From Hoyosella altamirensis (GTDB taxonomy: Bacteria; Actinomycetota; Actinomycetes; Mycobacteriales; Mycobacteriaceae), in NCBI RefSeq assembly GCF_014191505.1, contig NZ_JACHWS010000001.1, positions 372,001 through 436,000 of the forward strand: a stretch of DNA of 64,000 bases. Reading direction: 5' to 3'. The notes under the pieces are model-generated. The model saw only the letters and a program-made list of their open reading frames with translations, did not search any database and was not told the DNA's origin. Position 1 is the stretch's first letter, and each line of letters begins with the position of its first letter. The position numbers and the translations under genes were made by a program. Positions 9,655 to 19,350 of the stretch are shown here, one piece after another.

Positions 9655-10481
9655 CGTCGAAGAAACGCGAAGCTCCGCCAGTCCCCGAACCGCTCGGCTC
9701 GCTTGTGGATGCGCACACGCACCTCGACGCGTGCGGTGCGACTGATGAGGCGTCCTTGCGGACCATCGTCGACCGGGCGGCGTCCGCTGGCGTGGGCACG
9801 ATTGTCACCGTCGCTGACGATCTCGCGGCGGCTGAGCTGGCCGTCCGGCTCGCGCACTGGGATGAGCGGGTGTTCGCAGCGACCGCGCTGCACCCGACCC
9901 GGGCCCAACATCTTGATGACCATGCGAAGTCGGTTCTCGAGACCCTGGCGGAGGATGAGCGCACGGTTGCGGTCGGCGAGACTGGCCTCGATTTCTATTG
10001 GCCGGGGAAGCTCGACGGCTGCGCGGAGATACCCGACCAGGAAGAAGCGTTCCGCTGGCATATCGACCTTGCGAAGCGTGTCTCGAAGCCGCTGATGATT
10101 CACAATCGCGAGGCTGACGACGCTCTCATCCGGGTGCTGAAGTCCGAGGGGGCGCCAGAGACGGTGATCTTCCATTGCTTTTCGTCTGGCCCCGAGATGG
10201 CGCGCCTGTGCATCGACGAGGGATGGGTGCTGAGCCTCTCCGGCACGGTGAGCTTCCGCAATGCGCGTGCACTGCACGAGGCGGCAACGTTGATTCCCGC
10301 GGGTCAGCTGCTGGTCGAGACAGATGCCCCCTATCTGACTCCGCACCCCTATCGCGGTGCTCCAAACGAATCGTATTGCCTGCCGTATACCGTGCAGGCG
10401 CTGGCTGAGATTCGCGGTGACGATCCCGCGGAACTGGCTGCTGCGACTACTGCGACCGCGCGCGGGGTGTACAAGCTCTGA
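9651..10481 (+). CDS. tatD: TatD family metal-dependent hydrolase
   Basis: A 276-aa TIM-barrel hydrolase with all expected metal ligands: DAHTHLD (HxH), GETGLDFYW with the Glu, [16 protein letters not shown] and [10 protein letters not shown] with the Asp. TatD enzymes are metal-dependent nucleases. I use the ATG at 9651, which overlaps the metG stop as ATGA; an upstream ATG at 9633 is also in frame. The order metG-tatD-rpfB-ksgA is conserved in Mycobacteriales. Confidence 0.93.
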   Translation: MTSKKREAPPVPEPLGSLVDAHTHLDACGATDEASLRTIVDRAASAGVGTIVTVADDLAAAELAVRLAHWDERVFAATALHPTRAQHLDDHAKSVLETLAEDERTVAVGETGLDFYWPGKLDGCAEIPDQEEAFRWHIDLAKRVSKPLMIHNREADDALIRVLKSEGAPETVIFHCFSSGPEMARLCIDEGWVLSLSGTVSFRNARALHEAATLIPAGQLLVETDAPYLTPHPYRGAPNESYCLPYTVQALAEIRGDDPAELAAATTATARGVYKL

Positions 10482-10692
10482 GACGGGCCTTGGCCAGTCA
10501 CCGCAAGTCACGTTGTGTGCGAAACGTCCGAGATGTGCCGAGGCGTCACTGCAATCAACCTTTGAAACTTGACTGCCTGTTCCTGTCCCGGCGTCTGGGC
10601 ATATCTCAGACGACTGCGTATACGTCGCGCAGTTTTATGTAAACGGCATTCTTGCTGACCGCCTTTTGTGGTCACGTAACACGCCTGAATTA

Positions 10693-10710
10693 ATGTGATC
10701 GCCATCACAT
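10693..10710. promoter_or_regulatory. CRP/GlxR-type binding site 1
   Basis: ATGTGATCGCCATCACAT is a perfect inverted repeat (7-bp arms, 4-bp centre) and matches the TGTGA-N6-TCACA consensus of CRP, M. tuberculosis Cmr/CRP (Rv3676) and Corynebacterium GlxR. Its centre lies about 360 bp before the rpfB ATG. Confidence 0.8.
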
Positions 10711-10755
10711 AAATGGCGGTGACCCGTTTGTCGTGTCCGGTTCGCCTGGTGCTGA

Positions 10756-10771
10756 TGTGACTCGTGGCACA
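10756..10771. promoter_or_regulatory. CRP/GlxR-type binding site 2
   Basis: TGTGACTCGTGGCACA matches TGTGA-N6-TCACA with one mismatch. It begins 62 bp after site 1, close to six helical turns, so two dimers would sit on the same DNA face. Confidence 0.65.
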
Positions 10772-10951
10772 TTTGGTAACTAATGTGAATTGGGCCGGTT
10801 TTAACCAAATTGTGGCTTCTACCTGGTTCAATGCTTAATGCAACGGCAAGTTGCCGCTGTACATAAATTAATCTGCGAGTTTCTTTACTTTCGCTGAAAT
10901 GTGCAACAGCTCTCATTATCAGCGAAATGCTTGCTCCAGTTAGCACCCGCT

Positions 10952-10970
10952 CGTTACTGTTTTGTTATCG
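10952..10970. promoter_or_regulatory. MtrA-like tandem box before rpfB
   Basis: On the minus strand CGATAACA and CAGTAACG stand as direct 8-bp repeats separated by AAA, an 11-bp period. This is the arrangement described for MtrA boxes in Corynebacterium, and MtrA is reported to control rpfB in M. tuberculosis. Assignment rests on pattern only. Confidence 0.45.
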
Positions 10971-11025
10971 ACATCCGGGATGGAGAAGCCCGACTCAGTG
11001 AGGCAACACCACATTTACTCACTGA

Positions 11026-12180
<1,155 letters not shown>

Positions 12181-12285
12181 TCGCTAGACCTAGCCAATGC
12201 GGCCCAAACCCGCATGTAGCCGAAAGGCGAGACCGCACTGAACCACGCTCATTACGGCGGAAACACCGATGACGTCAGTGACGCT

Positions 12286-12314
12286 GACCCCGGGTCCCTC
12301 GCGGACCCGGGGTC
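12286..12314 (+). terminator. 12-bp stem hairpin between rpfB and ksgA
   Basis: GACCCCGGGTCC (12286-12297) pairs perfectly with GGACCCGGGGTC (12303-12314) across a 5-nt loop CTCGC. No T-run follows, which is common for actinobacterial intrinsic terminators. If ksgA translation began at CTG 12238 the hairpin would be inside its coding region. Confidence 0.6.
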
Positions 12315-12342
12315 TTCGCGTGCGTCCAGTACCCCGTCGAGC

Positions 12343-13212
12343 CTGCTCAGCCCCGCTGATATCCGCACCCTCGCGGCGCGCCTCAGCGTCAGGCCGACGA
12401 AGCAACTGGGGCAGAACTTTGTGCACGATCCGAACACCGTCCGCCGCATCGTCGGCGCTGCGGGCCTCGCAGCCGGGGAAACTGTCCTCGAAGTTGGACC
12501 GGGGCTTGGCTCACTGACGCTGGCGCTGCTCGACGCGGGGCACCCCGTTGTTGCGGTCGAGATCGATCCCGTGCTCGCCGGGCAACTGCCCAATACAGTG
12601 CGGACGCATGCTCCGGGAATGGCGGCGAGTCTGGCAGTGGTAACCGCGGATGCCTTGCGCGTCAAGGCGGCGGAACTGCCCGACACGCACCGAACCCCCC
12701 AGGCGATGGTCGCGAACCTGCCCTATAACGTCGCGGTCCCCGTGCTGCTGCACCTGCTCACGGAACTGCCGACGCTGCGCACAGTGCTGGTAATGGTCCA
12801 AGCGGAGGTAGCCGACCGTCTTGCCGCGCCGCCAGGGAGCCGCACCTATGGAGTTCCCAGCGCAAAGGCAGCTTTCTTTGGAACTGTTCGTCGTGCCGGC
12901 TCCGTCGGACGCGCCGTGTTCTGGCCGGTGCCGAACGTCGATTCGGGTCTTGTCCGGATCGACCGGTACAGCGAACCACCCTGGGACGTCAGTGACCGCC
13001 ACCGTCGCGCGGTGTTCGCCGTCATCGATGCCGCGTTCTCCCAGCGACGCAAAACACTCCGATCAGCACTGGCCACGTGGGCTGGTTCAGCGAAAGAAGC
13101 CGGAGAGATCCTTGCTGTGGCAGGAATCAATCCGGCAGAGCGCGGCGAGAAGCTGGGAATCGCCGAGTTCGTGCGCATCGCCGCTGCCCATGACGATCGT
13201 GGGCAGAGCTGA
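12343..13212 (+). CDS. ksgA: 16S rRNA dimethyladenosine transferase KsgA (RsmA), start codon uncertain
   Basis: KsgA dimethylates A1518/A1519 of 16S rRNA using SAM. Motifs: [20 protein letters not shown] (the N-terminal SAM-binding QNF block), [33 protein letters not shown] (the NLPY catalytic motif) and [19 protein letters not shown]. The frame is open from 12217, but it contains no ATG, GTG or TTG before GTG 12421, which lies inside the QNFVHDPN motif and would delete the QNF block. Real starts must be unusual: CTG 12343 ([10 protein letters not shown]...) or CTG 12238, the latter with a weak GGCGAG ribosome site. I use 12343 because it matches mycobacterial length (289 aa) and follows the hairpin. 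Confidence 0.85.
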   Translation: MLSPADIRTLAARLSVRPTKQLGQNFVHDPNTVRRIVGAAGLAAGETVLEVGPGLGSLTLALLDAGHPVVAVEIDPVLAGQLPNTVRTHAPGMAASLAVVTADALRVKAAELPDTHRTPQAMVANLPYNVAVPVLLHLLTELPTLRTVLVMVQAEVADRLAAPPGSRTYGVPSAKAAFFGTVRRAGSVGRAVFWPVPNVDSGLVRIDRYSEPPWDVSDRHRRAVFAVIDAAFSQRRKTLRSALATWAGSAKEAGEILAVAGINPAERGEKLGIAEFVRIAAAHDDRGQS

Positions 13213-13235
13213 TCGACACACTAAGCTGTCCAACT

Positions 13236-14204
13236 GTGTTGCATGTCGTTGACGAACCGGTGAAGGTCCGCGCGCCCGCCAAGGTAAATCTGCATCTGGC
13301 GGTCGGCGATCTTCGCGACGACGGATACCACGAGCTAGCAACAGTTTTTCAGGCACTTTCGCTGTACGACGAAGTCGCCGTGACGCGCGCCGATGCGCTA
13401 ACCGTCTCAGTTAAGGGCGAAGGTGCCCGCGAAGTCCCCCTAGACGAGAACAACCTGGTGTGGCGGGCTGCACAGTTGATGGCCGAGAAAGCGGGCCGGT
13501 CGCCGCGAGTCCACATCGCGATAAGAAAAGGAATCCCCGTAGCGGGAGGCCTTGCCGGCGGCAGCGCGGACGCGGCTGCGACCCTCGTCGCCCTCAATAC
13601 GCTGTGGCATCTCGAACTCAGCCGCAGCGAGCTATCAGAACTCGCCGCCGAGCTCGGCAGCGATGTTCCGTTCTCGCTTCGCGGCGGTACCGCGATGGGA
13701 ATTGGGCGCGGCGAGCAGTTGTTACCGGTTCTTTCACGGAGCACTTACCACTGGGTGCTGGCCTTCGCGAAGGGCGGCCTGAGCACCCCAGCGGTGTACA
13801 AGGAACTCGATCGGCTGCGGGAATCCGGCACACCCCCACGTCTCGGGAGCGCCGATGATTTGATGCATGCGCTGACCGTCGGGGACCCGGATGCGCTCGC
13901 ACCGCTGCTCGGCAACGATCTGCAGGCAGCTGCGATTTCGCTGAAACCGCAGCTTCGGAGAACGTTGCGGGCCGGAAAGGACGCGGGCGCGCTGGCTGCA
14001 ATTGTGTCGGGTTCAGGACCGACGTGTGCGTTTTTGTGCCGTGACGCTGAGGATGCGGTCAGTGTTGGGGTCGAAGTTTCGGCAACCGGAGTGTGCAGGA
14101 CAGTTCGTACGGCGACCGGACCGGTTCCAGGTGCGCGGGTGATCGAGACCGACAGCGGCCCCGATGATCCGGCCCAAGAGCGTGCTGTCGATGGGGGTGC
14201 GTGA
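13236..14204 (+). CDS. ispE: 4-diphosphocytidyl-2-C-methyl-D-erythritol kinase IspE
   Basis: IspE phosphorylates CDP-methylerythritol in the MEP isoprenoid pathway. The 322-aa GHMP kinase shows the three family motifs: [14 protein letters not shown] at the N-terminus, [17 protein letters not shown] (ATP loop, about residue 100) and [12 protein letters not shown] near 265. The start GTG 13236 lies 23 bp after ksgA, with TAAGCT 8 nt upstream, so a leaderless internal promoter is possible. It abuts the ABC-F gene (TGA then GTG). Confidence 0.95.
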   Translation: MLHVVDEPVKVRAPAKVNLHLAVGDLRDDGYHELATVFQALSLYDEVAVTRADALTVSVKGEGAREVPLDENNLVWRAAQLMAEKAGRSPRVHIAIRKGIPVAGGLAGGSADAAATLVALNTLWHLELSRSELSELAAELGSDVPFSLRGGTAMGIGRGEQLLPVLSRSTYHWVLAFAKGGLSTPAVYKELDRLRESGTPPRLGSADDLMHALTVGDPDALAPLLGNDLQAAAISLKPQLRRTLRAGKDAGALAAIVSGSGPTCAFLCRDAEDAVSVGVEVSATGVCRTVRTATGPVPGARVIETDSGPDDPAQERAVDGGA

Positions 14205-16010
14205 GTGGCAAACCTGGTCAACCTTGAACAGGTCTCGAAATCGTTCGGCGTCAAGCCGCTTCTCGATGAGGTGTCTCTGGGAGTGGAGGCAGGGGAGCGC
14301 ATCGGCGTAGTTGGACTCAACGGTGGTGGCAAGACAACGCTGCTCGAGGTTCTCGCTGGTGTGACGCCCGTGGATGACGGCCGTGTCAGCCGCAGGAACG
14401 ACGTACGGGTAGCGGTCGTCACGCAGCGCGGTGAGCTACCGGCCGGCGCGACCGTCGGGGACGTCGTCTTTGGCCCGCTCGGGCTAGCGGAGCACGAATG
14501 GGCATCAGACGCGCGTATCAGAGGCATCCTGACAGGGATCGGACTCCGCGAAGCGGAACGTCACCTCGACAGTCCCGTAGATTCCCTGTCCGGTGGCGAA
14601 CGCCGGCGCGTTGGGCTCGCCGCTGCGCTGGTACAAGACCTGGATTTGCTCGTACTCGATGAGCCCACCAACCACCTCGATGTTGAGGGCGTGCAATGGC
14701 TCGCCGATCATCTGCTGACGCGACGCTCCGCTCTCGTCGTCGTGACACACGACCGCTGGTTCCTCGACACTGTGGCCACACGCACCTGGGAAGTCGTGGG
14801 CGGTCGAGTTGAAAGCTACGAAGGCGGATACAACGACTGGGTGTTCGCGCGGGCCGAACGCGCCCGGATCTCCGATGCGCAGGAAGAGCGCCGCCGGAAT
14901 CTGGCCCGCAAGGAACTGGCATGGCTGCGGCGCGGCCCGCAAGCGCGGACATCAAAACCCCGCTATCGCGTCGAAGCGGCCGAAAGCCTGATCGCGGACG
15001 TCCCACCCCCGCGCGACACCGTCACGCTTTCCGCGTTCGCTACGCGCCGCCTCGGCAAAGTCGTCATCGAACTCGAAGATGTGACGCTCAGTACCCCCGA
15101 TGGCCGAGAATTGCTTCACGACGTCACCTGGCGCCTCGCGCCGGGCGAACGGGCCGGCATCGTTGGCGTCAACGGATCAGGCAAGACCACACTTTTGCGT
15201 GCGCTCGCAGGTGCTGCGGAACTGACGACGGGCCGCCGTGTCGAAGGCAAAACAGTTCAACTCGGCTGGCTGCGGCAGGAACTCGATGACTTGCCGCCGG
15301 AAATGCGCGTGCTCGAAGCAGTGGAGGAAGTGGGCAGGCGCGTAATTTTGGGAGATAAGGAGATGTCCGCGTCCCAGCTTGCGGAACGCCTCGGATTTCC
15401 TCCCGCGCGACAGTGGACACCCGTCGCCGACCTCTCCGGTGGTGAACGGCGGCGCCTGCAACTCACCCGGATCCTGATGGCGGAGCCAAACGTGCTTCTC
15501 CTCGACGAACCGACTAACGACCTCGACATCGACACCCTGCAGCAGCTAGAGGACTTGCTCGATAGCTGGCCTGGCACTCTCGTGGTGATCAGCCACGATA
15601 GGTACCTGACTGAGCGTGTGTGCGATTCGGTCTACGCCCTCTTCGGAGATGGACAGCTGACGCATCTGCCGCGCGGAATCGAAGAGTATCTGCAGCGGCG
15701 GGCTTCAAACGCAGCAAGTTCCGGGAAGCCCACAGCGGTGGCCAAGCCGGCGCCTAGCGGGCAGGCCGAGAACGCGCCTGCGAAAACGAAGGGTGGCGCG
15801 GCGGAACGTGCTGCGCACAAGGAATTGACGCGGCTCGAGCGCGCGATCGCCAAACTCGAACAGCGGCAGGGTGTTTTGCATGCGGAGCTCGCGGCTGCGG
15901 CGACCGATCCCGAACGCCTCCAAAAGCTGCATGCGGAACTCAAGGTTGTCGACAGCGAACACGATGATCTTGAGGAGCGCTGGCTCGAGCTCGCGGATGA
16001 ACTGGGTTAA
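14205..16010 (+). CDS. ABC-F family ATP-binding protein (Uup-like)
   Basis: The 601-aa soluble protein has two ABC ATPase domains without membrane segments: Walker A GLNGGGKTTLL (about 37-47) with LSGGERRRVGLA and LLVLDEPTNHLD, and Walker A GVNGSGKTTLL (about 320) with LSGGERRRLQLTR and LLLDEPTNDLD. A linker between the domains and a C-terminal coiled coil (about 530-600, AAHKELTRLERAIAKLEQRQ) match Uup/EttA-type proteins acting on ribosomes or DNA. Start GTG 14205 directly follows the ispE stop. Position after ispE corresponds to mycobacterial Rv1011-Rv1012 surroundings. The exact role is not determined. Confidence 0.9.
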   Translation: MANLVNLEQVSKSFGVKPLLDEVSLGVEAGERIGVVGLNGGGKTTLLEVLAGVTPVDDGRVSRRNDVRVAVVTQRGELPAGATVGDVVFGPLGLAEHEWASDARIRGILTGIGLREAERHLDSPVDSLSGGERRRVGLAAALVQDLDLLVLDEPTNHLDVEGVQWLADHLLTRRSALVVVTHDRWFLDTVATRTWEVVGGRVESYEGGYNDWVFARAERARISDAQEERRRNLARKELAWLRRGPQARTSKPRYRVEAAESLIADVPPPRDTVTLSAFATRRLGKVVIELEDVTLSTPDGRELLHDVTWRLAPGERAGIVGVNGSGKTTLLRALAGAAELTTGRRVEGKTVQLGWLRQELDDLPPEMRVLEAVEEVGRRVILGDKEMSASQLAERLGFPPARQWTPVADLSGGERRRLQLTRILMAEPNVLLLDEPTNDLDIDTLQQLEDLLDSWPGTLVVISHDRYLTERVCDSVYALFGDGQLTHLPRGIEEYLQRRASNAASSGKPTAVAKPAPSGQAENAPAKTKGGAAERAAHKELTRLERAIAKLEQRQGVLHAELAAAATDPERLQKLHAELKVVDSEHDDLEERWLELADELG

Positions 16011-16080
16011 CGCACCGGATAGCCAGGAAACTGCGGTAATCCGGCATACAGCGAGTCGTTGTCCCGAGTAGCCTCACCCC

Positions 16081-16977
16081 ATGGCTGCGAAGAAGGATCT
16101 ATCCGGGATAGCGGAGTACAACGGCAAGGTGAAACCTGCGGAAAAGAAGCTTCCGCTCGATGTTTACGAGCCCGAGCTGAAACGTTTGCAGGCCGAGCTC
16201 GTTTCGATGCAACACTGGGTGCAAGATACGGGCGCCCGAATCGTCGCTGTTTTCGAGGGCCGGGACGCGGCTGGTAAAGGGTCTGCGATCAAGCGGATCA
16301 CCGAGTACCTCAACCCACGGCTCTGCCGAGTGGTCGCGCTGCCCGCGCCCACCGAACGCCAGCGGACGCAGTGGTACTTTCAGCGGTATATCCAGCACCT
16401 TCCCGCTGCTGGAGAGATCGTGCTGCTAGACCGTTCGTGGTACAACCGCGCCGGTGTGGAGCGTGTGATGGGCTTCTGCACAAGCGACGAGTATTTTCGT
16501 TTCCTCCACCAGGTTCCTACCTTTGAGCGGCTGCTCGTTGAAGACGGGATCATGCTGAGGAAGTACTGGTTCTCGGTTTCCGACGTCGAGCAGGAACGCC
16601 GCTTCCATTCCCGGCTGAACGACCCCATGCGGCAATGGAAGCTCTCACCCATGGATTTGCAGTCAATCGTGCGCTGGGAGGAATACTCGCGAGCCAAGGA
16701 CGAAATGTTCGTCCACACGGATATCCCGGAGGCCCCCTGGTACACCGTGGAAAGCGAACACAAACGGAACTCGCGGATCAACGTCATCAACCATCTTCTG
16801 CAGTCGATCCCCTATGAGCATGTAGAACCACCAAAGGTCGAGGTGCCGCCGCGGCCCGCCGCGACCAATTATCAGCGCCCGCCCCGGGAACAGTTCCGCT
16901 ACGTCGAGAACTACGCCGCTACGCTGCTAGATAACAGCAAGAAGGCGAAAAAGAAGAAGTCGAAGGCTGGGAAGTGA
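16081..16977 (+). CDS. ppk2: polyphosphate kinase 2 (class I PPK2)
   Basis: PPK2 phosphorylates nucleoside diphosphates (or builds polyphosphate) using polyP. The 298-aa product contains the P-loop FEGRDAAGKGSAIKR (about 58-72), the lid and Walker B region EIVLLDRSWYNRAGVERVMGFC, and KLSPMDLQSIVRWEEYSRAKDEMF, all characteristic of single-domain class I PPK2. The C-terminus is Lys-rich (NSKKAKKKKSKAGK). TAGCCT at 16069-16074 stands 6 nt before the ATG and there is no ribosome site, suggesting a leaderless start. The VOC gene follows after 6 bp. Confidence 0.93.
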   Translation: MAAKKDLSGIAEYNGKVKPAEKKLPLDVYEPELKRLQAELVSMQHWVQDTGARIVAVFEGRDAAGKGSAIKRITEYLNPRLCRVVALPAPTERQRTQWYFQRYIQHLPAAGEIVLLDRSWYNRAGVERVMGFCTSDEYFRFLHQVPTFERLLVEDGIMLRKYWFSVSDVEQERRFHSRLNDPMRQWKLSPMDLQSIVRWEEYSRAKDEMFVHTDIPEAPWYTVESEHKRNSRINVINHLLQSIPYEHVEPPKVEVPPRPAATNYQRPPREQFRYVENYAATLLDNSKKAKKKKSKAGK

Positions 16978-16983
16978 TGATTG

Positions 16984-18099
16984 ATGACCGATCCGGGCGC
17001 GACCGACACCTCGAATGACCTCGCGGAACCTGGCGGGTTCCCCCGGCCGGGAGCCGTGCCGTACCTGATCGTCAACGGGGCGCATGAGGCTCTCAATTGG
17101 TACACGAAAGTCTTCGGCGCGAGCGTGCGCGGCGAGCCGATCACGATGGACGATGGTCGAATCGGGCACGCGGAACTCACGATCGGCGACGGAGTCATTT
17201 ATCTGGCCGAGGAGTTCCCAGAGATGGGTCTGACGGCGCCCCGTACGGGCACCGCGTCGGTGAGCCTCATGATTCCGGTGGATGACCCTGACTTGGTTCT
17301 CACCCGCGCACGAGAGGCGGGGGGCCGTGTGGAGCGCTGGACGTACCAGAGTCATGGGCAGCGAAACGCGACGCTCATTGACGCTTTCGGTCATCGCTGG
17401 ATGCTTGCCGCGCCAATCGGTGGGACGTTGCGTCACGGCGACATTGCGGCTATCACGGTGTCCACGCCAGATCTTGACCGGGCTGCGGCGTTCTACAGGG
17501 CTGTCCTTGGCTGGGAGATGGAGCCGGCAGACGGCCAGTTGCGTGTCACGAACACGAGCGCGGCGATCTTCCTTGAAGGCGGGAATGACGTCAGCGAACT
17601 GCGGTGCCGTTACGCTGTGAGAAATCTTGATGACGCGCTAACGGGCGTGGAAGCTTCCGGCGGCGTGTGGACACGCGACGGTGAGATCGTGGCGTGCCGC
17701 GGGCCGCACGGTATCCGGTTCGAGTTGGCTGAGATCAGCGGCGACGAGTCGCGTCCCGCGATCAACGGGGACGGCCCTGGTGATCCCGCGTATTTGACCT
17801 TCGAGGTGGTCGACCTCGACGAGACACAACAGTTCTATCGAGACGTCGTCGGCTGGGAGTTCGAAGGAAGCGAAGAACGCGGTGGTTTCGAGATGGTGGG
17901 GATCCATCCAATGTGCGGACTGACACGAGCGCCGGAAGACCGGATCGTTCCGATGTGGCGGGTTGATGATGCTTCTGCCGCACCAGATTTCATCACGGCA
18001 GCGGGTGGCGAGGTGCTGGCAGGCCCGGAGGTGCGGGAGTACGGTGTGTCTGCGCACTGCCGTGACGATCAGGGCGGCCGCTTCTATCTCGGTTCGTAG
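16984..18099 (+). CDS. triple VOC (glyoxalase/bleomycin resistance fold) protein
   Basis: The 371-aa protein contains three consecutive VOC modules: a PhnB-like first one (PYLIVNGAHEALNWYTKVFGA ... DAFGHRWMLA, about residues 25-140), a second (ITVSTPDLDRAAAFYRAVLGWEM, 155-250) and a third (FEVVDLDETQQFYRDVVGWEFEG, about 260-370). VOC proteins bind metals or sequester small molecules such as antibiotics or methylglyoxal adducts; no substrate can be read here. Three modules is odd because VOC folds usually pair. It is 6 bp downstream of ppk2 and probably co-transcribed. Confidence 0.85.
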   Translation: MTDPGATDTSNDLAEPGGFPRPGAVPYLIVNGAHEALNWYTKVFGASVRGEPITMDDGRIGHAELTIGDGVIYLAEEFPEMGLTAPRTGTASVSLMIPVDDPDLVLTRAREAGGRVERWTYQSHGQRNATLIDAFGHRWMLAAPIGGTLRHGDIAAITVSTPDLDRAAAFYRAVLGWEMEPADGQLRVTNTSAAIFLEGGNDVSELRCRYAVRNLDDALTGVEASGGVWTRDGEIVACRGPHGIRFELAEISGDESRPAINGDGPGDPAYLTFEVVDLDETQQFYRDVVGWEFEGSEERGGFEMVGIHPMCGLTRAPEDRIVPMWRVDDASAAPDFITAAGGEVLAGPEVREYGVSAHCRDDQGGRFYLGS

Positions 18100-18125
18100 C
18101 CGTGTTCGCGATGGGAGGATGACTT

Positions 18126-18803
18126 ATGCCGTCAGTTGTCGAGCATGCTCTTGGTGAGCGATTCTCGCGCCTGCACCCGAAGGTGCAGTGGCGGTTCGGA
18201 TTCTCGGCAGCGGATGGTGTGTGCCAGATCGGCACCGGTGTGATGGAAGAGATGTCGCATTCCCTTGCTGTTCCGGTGCCAGTTGCATGGATCCTGGGCT
18301 CGCGAAGAATTGCGCCGTCACGGACAGGACTTGATGTCCCATTCGAGGTAGAGAACTACGCGTACACCGACCCCCTTGGACGTGAAACACACGCGACGGT
18401 ACGCACGTTCCACTTCGAGGGTAAGACCGCGGAGATGGATTCCACCATGGTGGGAAGCAAAACCGGCAGCTACGTCGTCGATTACCTCGGCGCGCAGCCT
18501 GACCTGGCTGTCAAGACTCAACTCTGGGTGGATGACAAAGGGGCACTGCGTTTCACAAGCGGTGCACCTAGGTTTCTCATACCCTTCGCGCCGCGCTTGC
18601 CGGCACTCGCGTCTGCACGGACGGAGGCTCGCGAGTGGTGGGATGACGATAAGCAGCACCACGGCATCGAGGTCGAGGTCAAGAATCCGCTTCTCGGCCG
18701 GATGTTCTATTATCGCGGCCATTTCACGGCGGTCGAGCGTGCCTGCGCGGACGATCAGATTCCCAGCCGTGCCAGAACGCGCAAAGCAGTGAGCCGCGAG
18801 TGA
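18126..18803 (+). CDS. DUF4166 domain protein
   Basis: A soluble 225-aa protein with the DUF4166 pattern: LHPKVQWRFGF near the start, GVMEEM, VPFEVENYAY, and the C-terminal LLGRMFYYRGHFTAVE. Family function is not known. It follows the VOC gene by 26 bp and has a clear GGAGG site (near 18115), so it likely belongs to the ppk2-VOC transcript. Confidence 0.8.
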   Translation: MPSVVEHALGERFSRLHPKVQWRFGFSAADGVCQIGTGVMEEMSHSLAVPVPVAWILGSRRIAPSRTGLDVPFEVENYAYTDPLGRETHATVRTFHFEGKTAEMDSTMVGSKTGSYVVDYLGAQPDLAVKTQLWVDDKGALRFTSGAPRFLIPFAPRLPALASARTEAREWWDDDKQHHGIEVEVKNPLLGRMFYYRGHFTAVERACADDQIPSRARTRKAVSRE

Positions 18804-18807
18804 GAAT

Positions 18808-19266
18808 TCACTTCTCCACTGGGTAGCCACTCACCATCGCGATCCGGTTCCACATGTTGACCATCATCGTGATCCAGGTGACTGCGATGTACTGCTGCTC
18901 AGTCAGAACTGATCGTGCCTCGCGAATAACCACGGGCGGAATGTCTTGTCCCGGAAGCGTGGTGATTGCCTCGGCCAGACCGAGCGCGCCACGTTCCATC
19001 GGAGTAAACAGCCCTGTCCGGCGCCAGGCGGGAAGCACTGAGAGCCGTGCGCGGTCTTCACCCGCCTTCGCCGCATCTTCGGTGCAGGCGCGCATCGAGT
19101 GCGCACATCCGTTGAGTTGAGACGCGCGGACTTTCAGAAGTTCCGCGAGAGCGCGAGGGATACCGGCTTTTCGTGCGATCGCAGTGACTTCCTGGTTCAG
19201 TGAAATCAGTCCGAGGTACGTCCCCGACGACGGATCGGCTACATCGATCCGATAGGTATCGCTCAT
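18808..19266 (-). CDS. AhpD/carboxymuconolactone decarboxylase-like protein with altered redox motif
   Basis: The 152-aa all-helical protein fits the AhpD/CMD family (LLKVRASQLNGCAHSMRACTEDAAKAGE at residues 43-70). AhpD-type enzymes use CxxC plus a downstream His (C-A-x-C-x-x-x-H). Here C54 is kept, the second Cys is Ser57 and the His position is Cys61, so a classical dithiol cannot form, although C54/C61 might pair. A redox role is therefore uncertain. It converges with the DUF4166 gene and is divergent from the enoyl-CoA hydratase gene. Confidence 0.85.
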   Translation of the reverse strand: MSDTYRIDVADPSSGTYLGLISLNQEVTAIARKAGIPRALAELLKVRASQLNGCAHSMRACTEDAAKAGEDRARLSVLPAWRRTGLFTPMERGALGLAEAITTLPGQDIPPVVIREARSVLTEQQYIAVTWITMMVNMWNRIAMVSGYPVEK

Positions 19267-19350
19267 GACGCATCAGCCTATGGTGAAGCGTCCACCAAGT
19301 ACAGGTACGGTCGACTCGAGTGTGGAATAGCGACATTAAGTGAGGCTGCT

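Noticed and set aside
12421-13212. GTG 12421 as the start of ksgA
   Set aside because: It would delete the conserved QNF segment needed for SAM binding that is clearly encoded just upstream.
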